Source of the DNA: Alphaproteobacteria bacterium
GTDB taxonomy: Bacteria; Pseudomonadota; Alphaproteobacteria; UBA11136
Assembly: GCA_016776635.1 (NCBI GenBank)
Contig: JADHSZ010000025.1
Coordinates: 1 to 38,826, forward strand
DNA: 38,826 nt
Reading direction: 5' to 3'
The position numbers were made by a program, and so were the translations under genes. The notes beneath the pieces were generated by a model. The model saw nothing but the letters and a program-made list of their open reading frames with translations, ran no database searches and was not told the origin of the DNA. Shown piece after piece: positions 27,867 to 35,988 of the stretch (its first letter is position 1; the number at the start of each line of letters is the position of its first letter).

Positions 27867-28451
27867 TCAACGCTTGCGTTTCAGCAATATATAAAGCGCG
27901 CCGTCGCCGCCGTGGCGGGGCTGGGCGTGACAAAAGGCAAGAACGTGGTCGCGGTTGACGGGATCATTAAGCCAGCCCGGCACCGCCTCGCGCAGCACGC
28001 CCGAACCGCGCCAGCCTTCCTCTACACCTGCCCGTTCCCCCTTTCCGGTAACCACCAGAAGACAGCGCCTGCCGTCATGGGCCGCCTTTTCAATAAAGTC
28101 GTCCAGGGCGCGCCGCGCCTGTGGCTGTTTGAATCCGTGCAGGTCCAGCTCGCCCTCGATGGCAAGCTGGCCGCGCTTCAGCCGGGCGGCGGTACGGCGA
28201 TCCACCCCCGCCATCTCGCCGAGCCCTCTTTGCGGTGGCAAAGGCGGCGGCGGGGAAGGCTCTTTCGGCGGAGGCGGTGATCCTGATTTGGATTTAGCTC
28301 CGGATTTAGATTGGGAATTTTCCTGTTCGGGCCCGGTTTTTTCATGATCGGATTCCTTCTTCCCGGATAGGGGCCTTACCGTGTCGGTGACGGTTTCCCA
28401 GAGCTCCTGTTCCTTGTCAGAAACCGGCCGTTTTCCCGAAGGGCCCGTCAT
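27867..28451 (-). CDS. Smr-domain protein
   Basis: A 194 aa protein with a basic, proline-rich N-terminal half (PPPP and SPPPPLPP runs) and a C-terminal Smr domain: ELDLHGFKQPQARRAL, then LLVVTGKG and a terminal HGGDGALYILLKRKR. Small Smr proteins are related to the MutS2 C-terminal nuclease domain and several cleave RNA or DNA; the specific role here is unknown. Its ATG overlaps the mltA stop (ATGA), so the two are translationally coupled, a pairing common in alphaproteobacteria. Confidence 0.92.
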   Translation of the reverse strand: MTGPSGKRPVSDKEQELWETVTDTVRPLSGKKESDHEKTGPEQENSQSKSGAKSKSGSPPPPKEPSPPPPLPPQRGLGEMAGVDRRTAARLKRGQLAIEGELDLHGFKQPQARRALDDFIEKAAHDGRRCLLVVTGKGERAGVEEGWRGSGVLREAVPGWLNDPVNRDHVLAFCHAQPRHGGDGALYILLKRKR

Positions 28452-29692
28452 GAGTCTTTTTCCCCACTAGGATGGGGGCGGACGGATTTGGGCAACAGCA
28501 CGTAATAGCGCCCCGGTTGTTTCATGCGCCCCGCCTTTTCCTCGGCGCGTCTGCCGAAACCCCAGAAAAAATCACCCCGCACCGGTCCTTGTATGGCGCC
28601 GCCGGTATCCTGGGACAGCACAAGGCGCCGCAAGGGTTCGCCGGAATCGGGGGTCTCCGCCGGTTCTGTGGTATCGAGCCACAGCGGAACCCCCAGTGCC
28701 ATAAAGGCGCGGTCCACGGCAAGGGATCGCTCCGGCGTCAACGCCACACCCTGTGCTCCCGGTGGACCGGTTTGGGAATCCTCAACGGGAATTTCACGGA
28801 AGAAGATAAAGGACGGGTTGGTTGCCAGAAGTTTTTCCGCCCTCTCGGGATGGGCCGCCAGCCAGGCGCGGATGCTCTGCATGGACACCTGCTCGAGCTC
28901 CATTTCGCCGTAATCAATGAGCTTGCGCCCTATGGAAACATAGGAATGGCCGTTCTGCCCGTCATACCCCACCCGCACCACGCTGCCGTCATCGAGAATC
29001 ACCCGGCCCGATCCCTGGACGTGGAGAAAGAACGCATCCGCCGTATCATCCACCCACAACAGTTCCAGCTTCTTATCCTTAAGCGCGCCCTGGGTGATCT
29101 CGGCGCGGGAGTCGAAGGGAACCAGTTTACGGTCGCGAACCCTCCCCGCGAGGCGGCGTCCCCGCAAGTCATCCCGGAACAGCCCGAGATTGATGCTAAC
29201 CAGGTCGTTGGGGCGGCGGTAGAGCGGCACCCGGTAGCGTTCGGAAGGCGTCCGCGAACCGCGAAGCTGGGCCTCGTAATAGCCGGTGAAGAGGCCTTCC
29301 TCGTCTTCGTTATTGGCGGCCAGATAGGGCTGGAACCAGTGTTCGAAAAACCCGCGCGTGGCTTCGTTATCCCCCTTGGCAATTTCCTTCGCCGCTTTAC
29401 AAGGCGCTTTCCAGTCGGCCACCGTGCCAAAGGAAACGGCCTCTTCCGATGCCCTCTCCACCGCCACGCGCTGGTTGCGGTAAAAGGGCGCGGAACTTTC
29501 GCGCGACCTAAGAGTAGCGCAGGAACGCAGAAAGGCGGGGATCGCCGCCCAAGGGGTGTCCTCGCCCCAGCCGGGAAGCCGGGAAAATTCCGTCGCAGTG
29601 AGGGTAAGGCGGTCGGGAGGGGGCTCGGAGGGCGGACAGGCCGTCAAGGCCAGGGACAGAAGGACGGTCAGAACACCCGCTGGAACCCGCAT
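28448..29692 (-). CDS. mltA: Membrane-bound lytic murein transglycosylase A (MltA)
   Basis: Lipoprotein that cleaves peptidoglycan with formation of 1,6-anhydromuramic acid. The start is taken at the ATG at 29692, giving a short signal peptide ending LALTAC with a lipidation Cys near residue 19; upstream in-frame codons overlap the preceding gene. The MltA domain (GLFTGYYEAQLRGSRTPSE, then RVPLYRRPNDL) and C-terminal 3D domain (LVLSQDTGGAIQGPVRGDFF, with the catalytic Asp region) are intact. It has 414 aa, about 50 longer than E. coli MltA. The start lies 4 bp after the Tim44-like stop. Confidence 0.95.
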   Translation of the reverse strand: MRVPAGVLTVLLSLALTACPPSEPPPDRLTLTATEFSRLPGWGEDTPWAAIPAFLRSCATLRSRESSAPFYRNQRVAVERASEEAVSFGTVADWKAPCKAAKEIAKGDNEATRGFFEHWFQPYLAANNEDEEGLFTGYYEAQLRGSRTPSERYRVPLYRRPNDLVSINLGLFRDDLRGRRLAGRVRDRKLVPFDSRAEITQGALKDKKLELLWVDDTADAFFLHVQGSGRVILDDGSVVRVGYDGQNGHSYVSIGRKLIDYGEMELEQVSMQSIRAWLAAHPERAEKLLATNPSFIFFREIPVEDSQTGPPGAQGVALTPERSLAVDRAFMALGVPLWLDTTEPAETPDSGEPLRRLVLSQDTGGAIQGPVRGDFFWGFGRRAEEKAGRMKQPGRYYVLLPKSVRPHPSGEKDS

Positions 29693-29696
29693 CACA

Positions 29697-30443
29697 TCAA
29701 TTCTGGCTGCGCGTTTCCACCAGGGTCCAATTGGGATCGCGGGAACGGAGTGTTCGCGAAAACGTCCAGATATCCACCATCTGGACAATATGTTCCTGGT
29801 CGCCGCTGATGACTTCTCCCTCCGCGTCACGGGTAACGCTTATTTGGTCGGAGATGAATTTGACGGTCAGGGTGGCAACACGTCCATCAAGACCAGCCTC
29901 CAGAATTTCCGCTTTCTTGAGGCCAACCAGGGAATTTTCCAGAATTTCCCCGGAGTCTTCCCGAGCCTTTATGGCTGAGGTGAAATCGTCATAGACATCA
30001 TCACTGAGAAGGGAGCGCAGGGTAGAGATGTCGGCGGTGGCAAAGGCCTCGATAATCATTTCGAAGGCGGCCGATGCGCCCTGAATAAAATCATCGGCAT
30101 CGAAGTCCCCGTCAACGGCCTGGATATCCCTCACCCCGGAAAGCGTCTTTTCATCATCCGTTTGCCGTGGACCTTCTTCCTCGGTCGCGTCATCCCCAGA
30201 GGAGTCGACAGAGGCATCGGCAGGAGCATCCACATCCTCCACGGGCTTGTATTCACTTTCCGGCAACTGAACCACGTTGCCGCCGTCGTCCTCTTCATCG
30301 GCCCTGGTGCGGCTAAAGATATCGGGGGGTGGTTTTTCATGGCCGGTGCGCCGCCCCAGAACCCTGCGTAACTGCAGAATCAGGAATACCGCCACCAGGC
30401 CCAGAAAAAGAATGTCAAATGGAAAGCCGTCGCCCATAATCAT
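29697..30443 (-). CDS. Tim44-like domain membrane protein (TimA-like)
   Basis: A 248 aa protein with one N-terminal membrane helix (residues 6-24), an acidic, low-complexity linker (about 45-105), and a C-terminal Tim44-like domain (FIQGASAAFEMIIEAFATADISTLRSLL, described here in parts: residues about 118-145, then DQEHIVQMVDIWTFSRTL). Mitochondrial Tim44 helps import proteins; alphaproteobacterial relatives are thought to act at the inner membrane, possibly in protein handling. It is upstream of mltA and Smr in one minus-strand run and divergent from fxsA and secB. ATG 30443 is preceded by GGGAAG. Confidence 0.88.
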   Translation of the reverse strand: MIMGDGFPFDILFLGLVAVFLILQLRRVLGRRTGHEKPPPDIFSRTRADEEDDGGNVVQLPESEYKPVEDVDAPADASVDSSGDDATEEEGPRQTDDEKTLSGVRDIQAVDGDFDADDFIQGASAAFEMIIEAFATADISTLRSLLSDDVYDDFTSAIKAREDSGEILENSLVGLKKAEILEAGLDGRVATLTVKFISDQISVTRDAEGEVISGDQEHIVQMVDIWTFSRTLRSRDPNWTLVETRSQN

Positions 30444-30645
30444 GTCTTCCCGACAGCTGTTGTTTCTTGGAATGTCATCAGAATATCACTGAATTCCCAG
30501 GGAGTGCTTGTTTTCCGGGCTGTTGACCCATCTATTGACACTTGCGTTCCCCACAGAGTTTCTGCGTCTGTCGGTTTGGATGTTCCCTGAAAACATGTAT
30601 GAATTCTCCTTCCTTAGATAAGCCGTTGGCGAAGAAAGAGCAAGT

Positions 30646-31209
30646 ATGGCCATTGTAATCCTGATCGCTTTTCTGACTCTGCCGCTGGTGGAAATCACTC
30701 TTTTTATCATGGTTGGCGACGCTTTGGGCCTGGGGGCGACCATAGGACTCATCGTCCTGACAACGCTGTGTGGCGCCTGGCTGTTGCGCTATCTGGGATT
30801 TACCGCCTTTCAACGACTGCAGGAAGGCATCGCCCGGCAGGAATACCCCGAAGTGGAGCTTTTCAATGCTGTCTGTCTTTTTGCCGCAGCCGTGCTTCTG
30901 ATCGTGCCGGGGTTTTTTACCGATGGTTTAGGCCTTTTGCTTTTTTTACCCGGTTTGAGAAACATACTAAGCCGCGTCATTTTCAATCGCCTCGTTTCAT
31001 CGGGTGTTGTTTTCGTCCATGAGGGCGCTTCTTTTTCCCACGAAGGAAAGAGAGATTTTGGAAACGACGGTGTTATCGAAGGAGAGTTCGAGGATCTGAC
31101 CGCGAACGAGAAGGAACCCAGCCCTCCGTCCTTAACCGACGGCCCTGACCATGAGGGCGGGGAGAAAGAAGGCGCCGCCGATGATAACGAAAAGCCGCCC
31201 CCTTCCTAG
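30646..31209 (+). CDS. fxsA: FxsA family membrane protein
   Basis: A 187 aa protein with the FxsA domain: membrane helices at about 3-22, 26-48 and 75-100, the cytoplasmic loop YLGFTAFQRLQEGIARQEYP, and PGFFTDGLGLLLFLPGLRN. E. coli FxsA relieves exclusion of phage T7 by the F plasmid when overexpressed; its normal role is unclear. The hydrophilic acidic C-terminus (from about 125) is longer than usual. It is divergent from the Tim44-like gene and 178 bp before secB. Confidence 0.9.
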   Translation: MAIVILIAFLTLPLVEITLFIMVGDALGLGATIGLIVLTTLCGAWLLRYLGFTAFQRLQEGIARQEYPEVELFNAVCLFAAAVLLIVPGFFTDGLGLLLFLPGLRNILSRVIFNRLVSSGVVFVHEGASFSHEGKRDFGNDGVIEGEFEDLTANEKEPSPPSLTDGPDHEGGEKEGAADDNEKPPPS

Positions 31210-31387
31210 ATTTCATATCCGGTTTTCGGACCTGCTCTTCCCGGATTATTTTCTCTGTGACTCTCTGTAGCCCTCAGCCCGGTTGCCAGGAATGGTGTTC
31301 CATGATAGCCACGGGGTTTCTTTCACAGGTACAGGCCGCCACGGGCGGCATGCCCCGATTCTTGTCCACCAGCCGGGAGGCTTTTTC

Positions 31388-31924
31388 ATGACCGACAAAA
31401 AACCCACAGCCAAGGACAAGACCAATGGCGGAGATGGCGCGGAAATGTCCGTTGAGGGCGCCAATCAGGAACTGAGAAGCCTTCCCATCACCATCCATGC
31501 TCAGTATCTCAAGGATATGTCTTTCGAGTGTCCGAACTCCCCGGCGGTGCTGATCAAGCAGGACCAGTCCCCCGAAATCAACGTGGACCTGAAGGTAAAT
31601 GCCGAATCCATGGCTGACTTCAAGGCAGACAGCTATGAAGTTTCGGTGGTCATCGTTATCAAGGCCGAGTCCGCAACCGGCACCGCCTTTATCGCCGATT
31701 TGACCTATGCCGGGCTTTTCACCATCGAGGGCGTGGCCGAGGAATCCCTCGAGCCGGTCCTCATGATCGAATGCCCGCGCCTTCTCTTTCCTTTCATCCG
31801 GGCCATTATCGGCCATGCCACCCGTGACGCCGGATTCCCGCCTTTGATGCTCAATCCTCTCGATTTCGCGGATCTCTACCGGCGCAACAAGGCCGCCGCC
31901 CAGCCAGTGGCCGGTAACGCCTAG
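31388..31924 (+). CDS. secB: Protein-export chaperone SecB
   Basis: Tetrameric chaperone that keeps precursors unfolded and passes them to SecA. Family sequence: ITIHAQYLKDMSFECPNSP, then INVDLKVNAES and LMIECPRLLFPFIRAIIGHATRD (described in parts), ending with the LDFADLYRR segment. The ATG at 31388 follows GGGAGG by 6 bases; the 35 codons upstream are not family-like. At 178 aa it has a Lys/Gly-rich head of about 30 residues before the core. It converges on dnaQ, 23 bp away. Confidence 0.96.
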   Translation: MTDKKPTAKDKTNGGDGAEMSVEGANQELRSLPITIHAQYLKDMSFECPNSPAVLIKQDQSPEINVDLKVNAESMADFKADSYEVSVVIVIKAESATGTAFIADLTYAGLFTIEGVAEESLEPVLMIECPRLLFPFIRAIIGHATRDAGFPPLMLNPLDFADLYRRNKAAAQPVAGNA

Positions 31925-31947
31925 TTTTTCCCTTTATTGATTTCCCC

Positions 31948-32664
31948 TTATTGATTCCAAAGAGGGGTTTCCAAAAGCGCGAGCATTTCCTTATGAGCCG
32001 CCAGCTCCCCGGCGCTGGGCGCGTGAGGACGTGGCGGCCTCGCCGAAGGCGCGTGGGCACCGGCTTCCTTTTCATCCCCGGCGGATGCTGTGTGTTTCTC
32101 CCCATCGGTAACCGCAGCCACCGCCGCGTCACTTGCCAAGCCCAGGCCATGCTGGCGGCCGCCGATAAGTTCCAGATAGACCTCTGCCAGAAGATGGGAG
32201 TCGAGAAGAGCGCCGTGTTTTTCACGGGCACTGAGGTCGATTCCGAAGCGGCGGCACAGGGCATCCAGGCTGGCTTGGGCGCCGGGGAATTTATTACGCG
32301 CGAGAATTAATGTGTCGATGGCGCGGCTTTCAGGGATTTCCGCCCGTTTGCAAGCCGCCAGTTCGGCGTTGAGAAACCCAAGGTCGAAAGAGGCGTTGTG
32401 GATAATCAGGGGATCGTTGCCGATAAAGGCCAGGAAATCCTCCGCCACCGCGCTGAAAACGGGGTGGCCGGAGAGAAATTCCTGCGACAGGCCATGGACT
32501 TCGAATGCCGGCGTCGGCATATCGCGCTCGGGGTTGATATAAGCGTGGAATTCCTCGCCCGTGGGAAGGTGGTCGATAAGCTCGATACAGCCGATTTCAA
32601 CCACGCGGTCACCATTGGCGGGGCTCAACCCCGTGGTTTCGGTATCCAGAACAATTTCACGCAT
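31948..32664 (-). CDS. dnaQ: DNA polymerase III epsilon subunit (3'-5' exonuclease)
   Basis: Proofreading exonuclease of the replicative polymerase. DEDDh motifs are seen: DTETTG with Asp7 and Glu9, HNASFDLGFLN, and HGALLDSHLLAEVY with the general-base His and last Asp. The exonuclease domain ends near residue 175; the remaining 60 residues are Ala/Pro/His-rich and end LLETPLWNQ. The length of 238 aa is normal. It is the last gene of the ppsR-maf-aroE-coaE-dnaQ run, 3 bp after coaE. Confidence 0.96.
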   Translation of the reverse strand: MREIVLDTETTGLSPANGDRVVEIGCIELIDHLPTGEEFHAYINPERDMPTPAFEVHGLSQEFLSGHPVFSAVAEDFLAFIGNDPLIIHNASFDLGFLNAELAACKRAEIPESRAIDTLILARNKFPGAQASLDALCRRFGIDLSAREKHGALLDSHLLAEVYLELIGGRQHGLGLASDAAVAAVTDGEKHTASAGDEKEAGAHAPSARPPRPHAPSAGELAAHKEMLALLETPLWNQ

Positions 32665-32667
32665 GGC

Positions 32668-33294
32668 TCAGAGATTTTCACTTTCCCGCCCGAATTCCTG
32701 AAGGATCAGTCTGACTGTCTGTTTGAGTTGGCGCAAGGTCCATCCCCGGCTTAAACCGGTCTGAATCACAAAATCGGCGTGGCGTTTTTTCTCGGCATCC
32801 GGCATCTGGCGGGACAACACCGCCGCCAGCCGCGCCTTCGTCATGCCGGGGCGGCGAAGCACCCGCGCGGCCTGAACAAAGGGCGGCGCCGTCACCAGAA
32901 CCGTCGCATCGAGACGTTCCTCGGCGTCGGTTTCAAACAGCAGGGGAATATCGAGAAACACCAGTTTTTCGCGGCGCATGGCCATGCGAAAAAGAAAGGA
33001 CTCTTCGTCATCGCGCACCAGCGGATGGAGGATCGCTTCCAGCCGGTCCAGAGCCTCGTCATTGCCAAAGACAAACTCACCCAGAGCCGCGCGGTCCACG
33101 GTGCCATGTTTAATGACCTCGGGAACGGCATCGGAAAAGGCCGTCGCCACGAGAGGAGCCGCCTCGCCTCCCTTCTCCATCAGACGATGGACAACTTTAT
33201 CGGCTTCGTGCACCGGACAGCCAAGGTGGCGCAGGGCCGCGGCGGCCGTTGATTTGCCCATGCCGATGGACCCGGTAAGCCCGGCAACGATCAT
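32668..33294 (-). CDS. coaE: Dephospho-CoA kinase
   Basis: Last step of coenzyme A synthesis, phosphorylating the 3'-hydroxyl of dephospho-CoA. The 208 aa protein has the P-loop GSIGMGKS (8-15), the HEADKVVH segment, and FLDIPLLFET. Its ATG overlaps the aroE stop by 4 bases. Confidence 0.97.
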   Translation of the reverse strand: MIVAGLTGSIGMGKSTAAAALRHLGCPVHEADKVVHRLMEKGGEAAPLVATAFSDAVPEVIKHGTVDRAALGEFVFGNDEALDRLEAILHPLVRDDEESFLFRMAMRREKLVFLDIPLLFETDAEERLDATVLVTAPPFVQAARVLRRPGMTKARLAAVLSRQMPDAEKKRHADFVIQTGLSRGWTLRQLKQTVRLILQEFGRESENL

Positions 33295-34160
33295 GTGGTT
33301 TCTCCCTTGCGGATGTCGGCCTCGAGAATTTCACGCAGTTCCGGTGTAACCTCAGGCAGCACCCCGAACCATGCCTCGAAGGCGGGGCGGGCCTGATGAA
33401 TAAGCATACCCAGGCCATCTACCGTCGGGTTTCCACATATTTTCGCCGTTCGCAGCAGGGGCGTTTCCAGCGGCGCATAGACAATATCGTAGACCACGGC
33501 GGTTTTAGGCAACGGGTCCAGAGATAACTCCAGCGGCGGAGAACCGGACATCCCCAAGGAGGTGCCGTTCACCAGCAACGAGATGTCCGCCAGGGAGGTT
33601 TCCCTTTCATCCCATGAGACGGGGATAACGGAGGGGCCAAACATCCGTGCCAGCTCGTGGGCTTTTTCTTCGCTGCGATTGACGAGCCGTATTTCCGTAA
33701 CGCCTGCTTCCAGAAGACCGGCGCAAACCGCCCGCACCGCACCGCCGGCGCCGAGAACCGTCACGGTGCCGTCCGGATTCCATTGCGGGGCTTTTTCCTT
33801 GAGGTTTTCCATGAATCCGAAGGCGTCCGTATTATCTCCCTCCACGGAACTATCCTCGTGAAAGATCACGGTATTGACGGCGCCGAGGCGGCGAGCTGTT
33901 TCAGACACCACGCCTCCCGCGGCAATAATGGCATCGAAGGCGGCTTGTTTGTGGGGAACGGTGATATTGACGCCCGAAAAGCCCCGCCCCGGTAATTCCG
34001 CAAACATCTGGGGAAAGTCTTCCGGCGTTACCGCCAGGGCCGCATAGTCGCCGTCAATCCGGTACTGTTTCAACCAGAAACCATGGAGCAGCGGCGAGCG
34101 CGAATGGGCCACGGGCCATCCCATGACGCCGGCATGTATGGATTTTTCCGGTGATGTCAT
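33291..34160 (-). CDS. aroE: Shikimate dehydrogenase
   Basis: NADPH-dependent reduction of 3-dehydroshikimate in aromatic amino acid synthesis. The 289 aa protein shows GVMGWPVAHSRSPLLHGFW (shikimate-binding serines), NITVPHKQAA with catalytic Lys71, NTDAFGF with its paired Asp, and the nucleotide motif VLGAGGAVRAVC. Its ATG overlaps the maf stop by 4 bases and its stop overlaps the coaE start, so the genes are tightly coupled. Confidence 0.97.
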   Translation of the reverse strand: MTSPEKSIHAGVMGWPVAHSRSPLLHGFWLKQYRIDGDYAALAVTPEDFPQMFAELPGRGFSGVNITVPHKQAAFDAIIAAGGVVSETARRLGAVNTVIFHEDSSVEGDNTDAFGFMENLKEKAPQWNPDGTVTVLGAGGAVRAVCAGLLEAGVTEIRLVNRSEEKAHELARMFGPSVIPVSWDERETSLADISLLVNGTSLGMSGSPPLELSLDPLPKTAVVYDIVYAPLETPLLRTAKICGNPTVDGLGMLIHQARPAFEAWFGVLPEVTPELREILEADIRKGETT

Positions 34161-34792
34161 GTCTCCATGAGTCCCTGTGAACGGAGAAATTCCAAAAGGG
34201 AAAAAAGCGGAAGGCCCAGTATGGTGAAAAAATCCCCCTCCACCGAGAGGAAAAGCCGGCTTCCCAGCCCTTCAAGCTGATAAAGCCCGGCGGCGCGGAG
34301 GTTTTTCTCTCCTAAAGTTTGCAGATAGGAGTCTATAGAATTCGCGCTCAACGATCGCATGGTGAGAAACGCCCGGTCACTATGGCTCCAGGCCACCCGG
34401 TCCCCGTCCAGGACACAGACCGCGCTGGTCAGGCTGTGGGTTTTTCCGTTCAGCGTTTCGAGCTGGCGCCGTGCCTCGGCCAGGTCTTGCGGCTTGTCGA
34501 ATCTTTGCCCTTCGCATTCGAGGATCTGGTCGGCGCCGATCACCAGCGGGCCGGGTACCAGCGGGCCGGGTACCAATGACTCGGGATGATTTTCCGCAAC
34601 CTCGCGGGCCTTCGCCTCGGCCAGGGCCAGGGGGAAATCTTCTCCGCCCACACCACTGGCGGTCAATTTTTGTTTAAGTTTTTCCTCATCCAGCGTGGCG
34701 GCGGCGATTTCAAACACGAGACCGGTACGCTCAAGCATTTTCCGTCTCGTCTCGCTGGCGGAGGCCAGAATCACCGGGCGCAAAATTATCAT
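34157..34792 (-). CDS. maf: Maf family nucleotide pyrophosphatase
   Basis: House-cleaning pyrophosphatase for modified nucleoside triphosphates. Family signature LASASETRRKML is at residues 9-20, and the metal-binding GADQILECEGQ follows in the middle. The 211 aa length is slightly long because a 15-bp tandem duplication adds a second LVPGP unit immediately before the conserved GADQ strand. Its start is 2 bp after the ppsR stop. It belongs to the ppsR-maf-aroE-coaE-dnaQ run. Confidence 0.95.
   Translation of the reverse strand: MIILRPVILASASETRRKMLERTGLVFEIAAATLDEEKLKQKLTASGVGGEDFPLALAEAKAREVAENHPESLVPGPLVPGPLVIGADQILECEGQRFDKPQDLAEARRQLETLNGKTHSLTSAVCVLDGDRVAWSHSDRAFLTMRSLSANSIDSYLQTLGEKNLRAAGLYQLEGLGSRLFLSVEGDFFTILGLPLFSLLEFLRSQGLMET
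34542..34575. repeat. 15-bp tandem duplication inside maf
   Basis: The 15-mer accagcgggccgggt is repeated exactly at 34542-34556 and 34557-34571, with the first four bases again at 34572. It keeps the reading frame and produces LVPGPLVPGPLV in Maf. Perfect identity suggests recent slippage. Confidence 0.85.
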
Positions 34793-34794
34793 CC

Positions 34795-35605
34795 TTAAGA
34801 GGAGTTATCCCTGTGCCGGGCATAGTTCTGAAGAACGACGGCCGCTATCTCCTCGATGGATTTTCGCGTTCCGTCAATGACCGGCCACTTATGGCGGGTG
34901 AAAATCCGGCGTGCATTACGAATTTCCTCCTGCACCGTCTCCGGGTCGGCATAGTCCGTTTCCTGATCCTGGTTGAGAACATTGAGCCGGTTTTTCCTGA
35001 CCTGGGTCAGATGTTTTGGATTCTTGGTCAGCCCGATGATGAGGGGCTTTTTCACCTCGAACAGTTCCGGCGGCAGGGGATATCCCGGAACCAGAGGAAT
35101 ATTGGCGGCGCTGACCCCCCGGTTGGCGAGGTAGAGACAGGTGGGTGTTTTAGAGGTGCGGGAAACGCCCACGAGAATCACATCGGCTTTGTCGAGATCG
35201 GCAACCGATTGTCCGTCATCATGAGTCAGGACATAGTTCATGGCTTCGAGGCGGTGGAAATACTCGGCATCCATAACATGCTGGTGTCCGGGTTTTTCCT
35301 GGCTCTTCAAGCCGAAAAACCGGCTCATGGAGGTGATGATGGGGTCCAGTGCCGAGACACATGGGGCCTTTACATGTTTTTTCGAGATGATTCTGAAACT
35401 TCCGGTTGACCAGAGTATAGAGAACCATGCCGGGATTCTTCTTAACTCCCCTGATGACCTTATCCAGCTCTCTCTTCGTCCGGACAAGATTCCAGGTGTG
35501 TTCTTGCGGATGTATATCGGAAAACTGGACGATACAGGCGCGCGCCAAATTACCGACGGTTTCGCCGGTGGCATCGGATACAAGGTGAAGGTGAAACGTC
35601 TCCAT
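34795..35605 (-). pseudogene. ppsR: Pyruvate, phosphate dikinase / PEP synthase regulatory protein (PPSR, DUF299), frameshifted
   Basis: Bifunctional kinase/phosphorylase family controlling PEP synthase or pyruvate phosphate dikinase. The N-terminal part (from ATG 35605: METFHLHLVSDATGETVGNL) is in one frame and runs to about FQNHLEKTCK. The rest (APCVSALDPIIT, the LTHDDGQ motif and the P-loop GVSRTSKTPT) is in the frame one base further on. The break lies around 35365-35382, next to six A residues on the coding strand. By eye the family has about three more residues at this point, so an 8-base deletion would explain both the gap and the shift. All other motifs are intact. Possible causes are a true mutation, a sequencing or assembly error, or recoding. 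It is first in the run before maf. Confidence 0.75.
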
Positions 35606-35775
35606 GAAAAATGACGTCTGTTAATAACCTGTGAAAGTAGGGGAAAAGTAGAGCAAAAACAGGATCGGGCCGAAACACTCCCCATAAGCCGAATTTTCTA
35701 CCCGTGTTAATCCCAACTGGAGAACACGATGTTCAATTTCAATAACATCCTGAATATCTCATCTAATCCTGTTTC

Positions 35776-35784
35776 TTTTCCACA
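35776..35784 (+). promoter_or_regulatory. DnaA box (TTTTCCACA)
   Basis: Matches the relaxed consensus TTWTNCACA fully. Lies within the candidate oriC, 2 bases before a GACTC (GANTC) site. Confidence 0.55.
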
Positions 35785-35816
35785 TGACTCACGTATTTAA
35801 GATTATTCGAATATAC

Positions 35817-35842
35817 TCCATGGCAACGGTTCTTGCCATGGA
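35817..35842. repeat. Perfect 10-bp inverted repeat in the candidate origin
   Basis: TCCATGGCAA and TTGCCATGGA flank a 6-base spacer (cggttc). This is a strong hairpin or a dyad operator. It lacks a following T-run. It lies 167 bp before the hemE start, between two DnaA boxes. Confidence 0.75.
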
Positions 35843-35903
35843 ATGACATTTTATACCCATGGCTGGCCGTTTTTCCGAAACGCCGAAAATATTTTTAATT
35901 CTC

Positions 35904-35912
35904 TGTGGACAA
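35904..35912 (-). promoter_or_regulatory. DnaA box (TTGTCCACA on minus strand)
   Basis: One mismatch to TTATCCACA. Located in the candidate oriC and oriented opposite to its neighbours at 35776 and 35926. Confidence 0.5.
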
Positions 35913-35925
35913 GCCGAAATCCCCG

Positions 35926-35934
35926 GTTTCCACA
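35926..35934 (+). promoter_or_regulatory. DnaA box (GTTTCCACA)
   Basis: One mismatch (first base) to the relaxed consensus TTWTNCACA. It lies 10 bp before the AT-rich inverted repeat, the usual position of a DnaA box next to an unwinding element. Confidence 0.4.
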
Positions 35935-35943
35935 GGCATCCAC

Positions 35944-35988
35944 TACTACCTCTATATAGTTATATTTATATATTTATAGTAGGTAGTA
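35944..35988. repeat. AT-rich inverted repeat, candidate DNA unwinding element
   Basis: Left arm TACTACCTCTATA (35944-35956) pairs with the right arm TATAGTAGGTAGTA (35975-35988) with a single bulged base. The 18 bases between the arms are nearly all A and T. It sits beside the DnaA boxes and just before hemE. Confidence 0.6.

Noticed and set aside
28472..29809. 445-codon open frame opposite mltA
   Set aside because: It is antisense to the lipoprotein gene mltA, whose domains are intact; no similarity was recognised.
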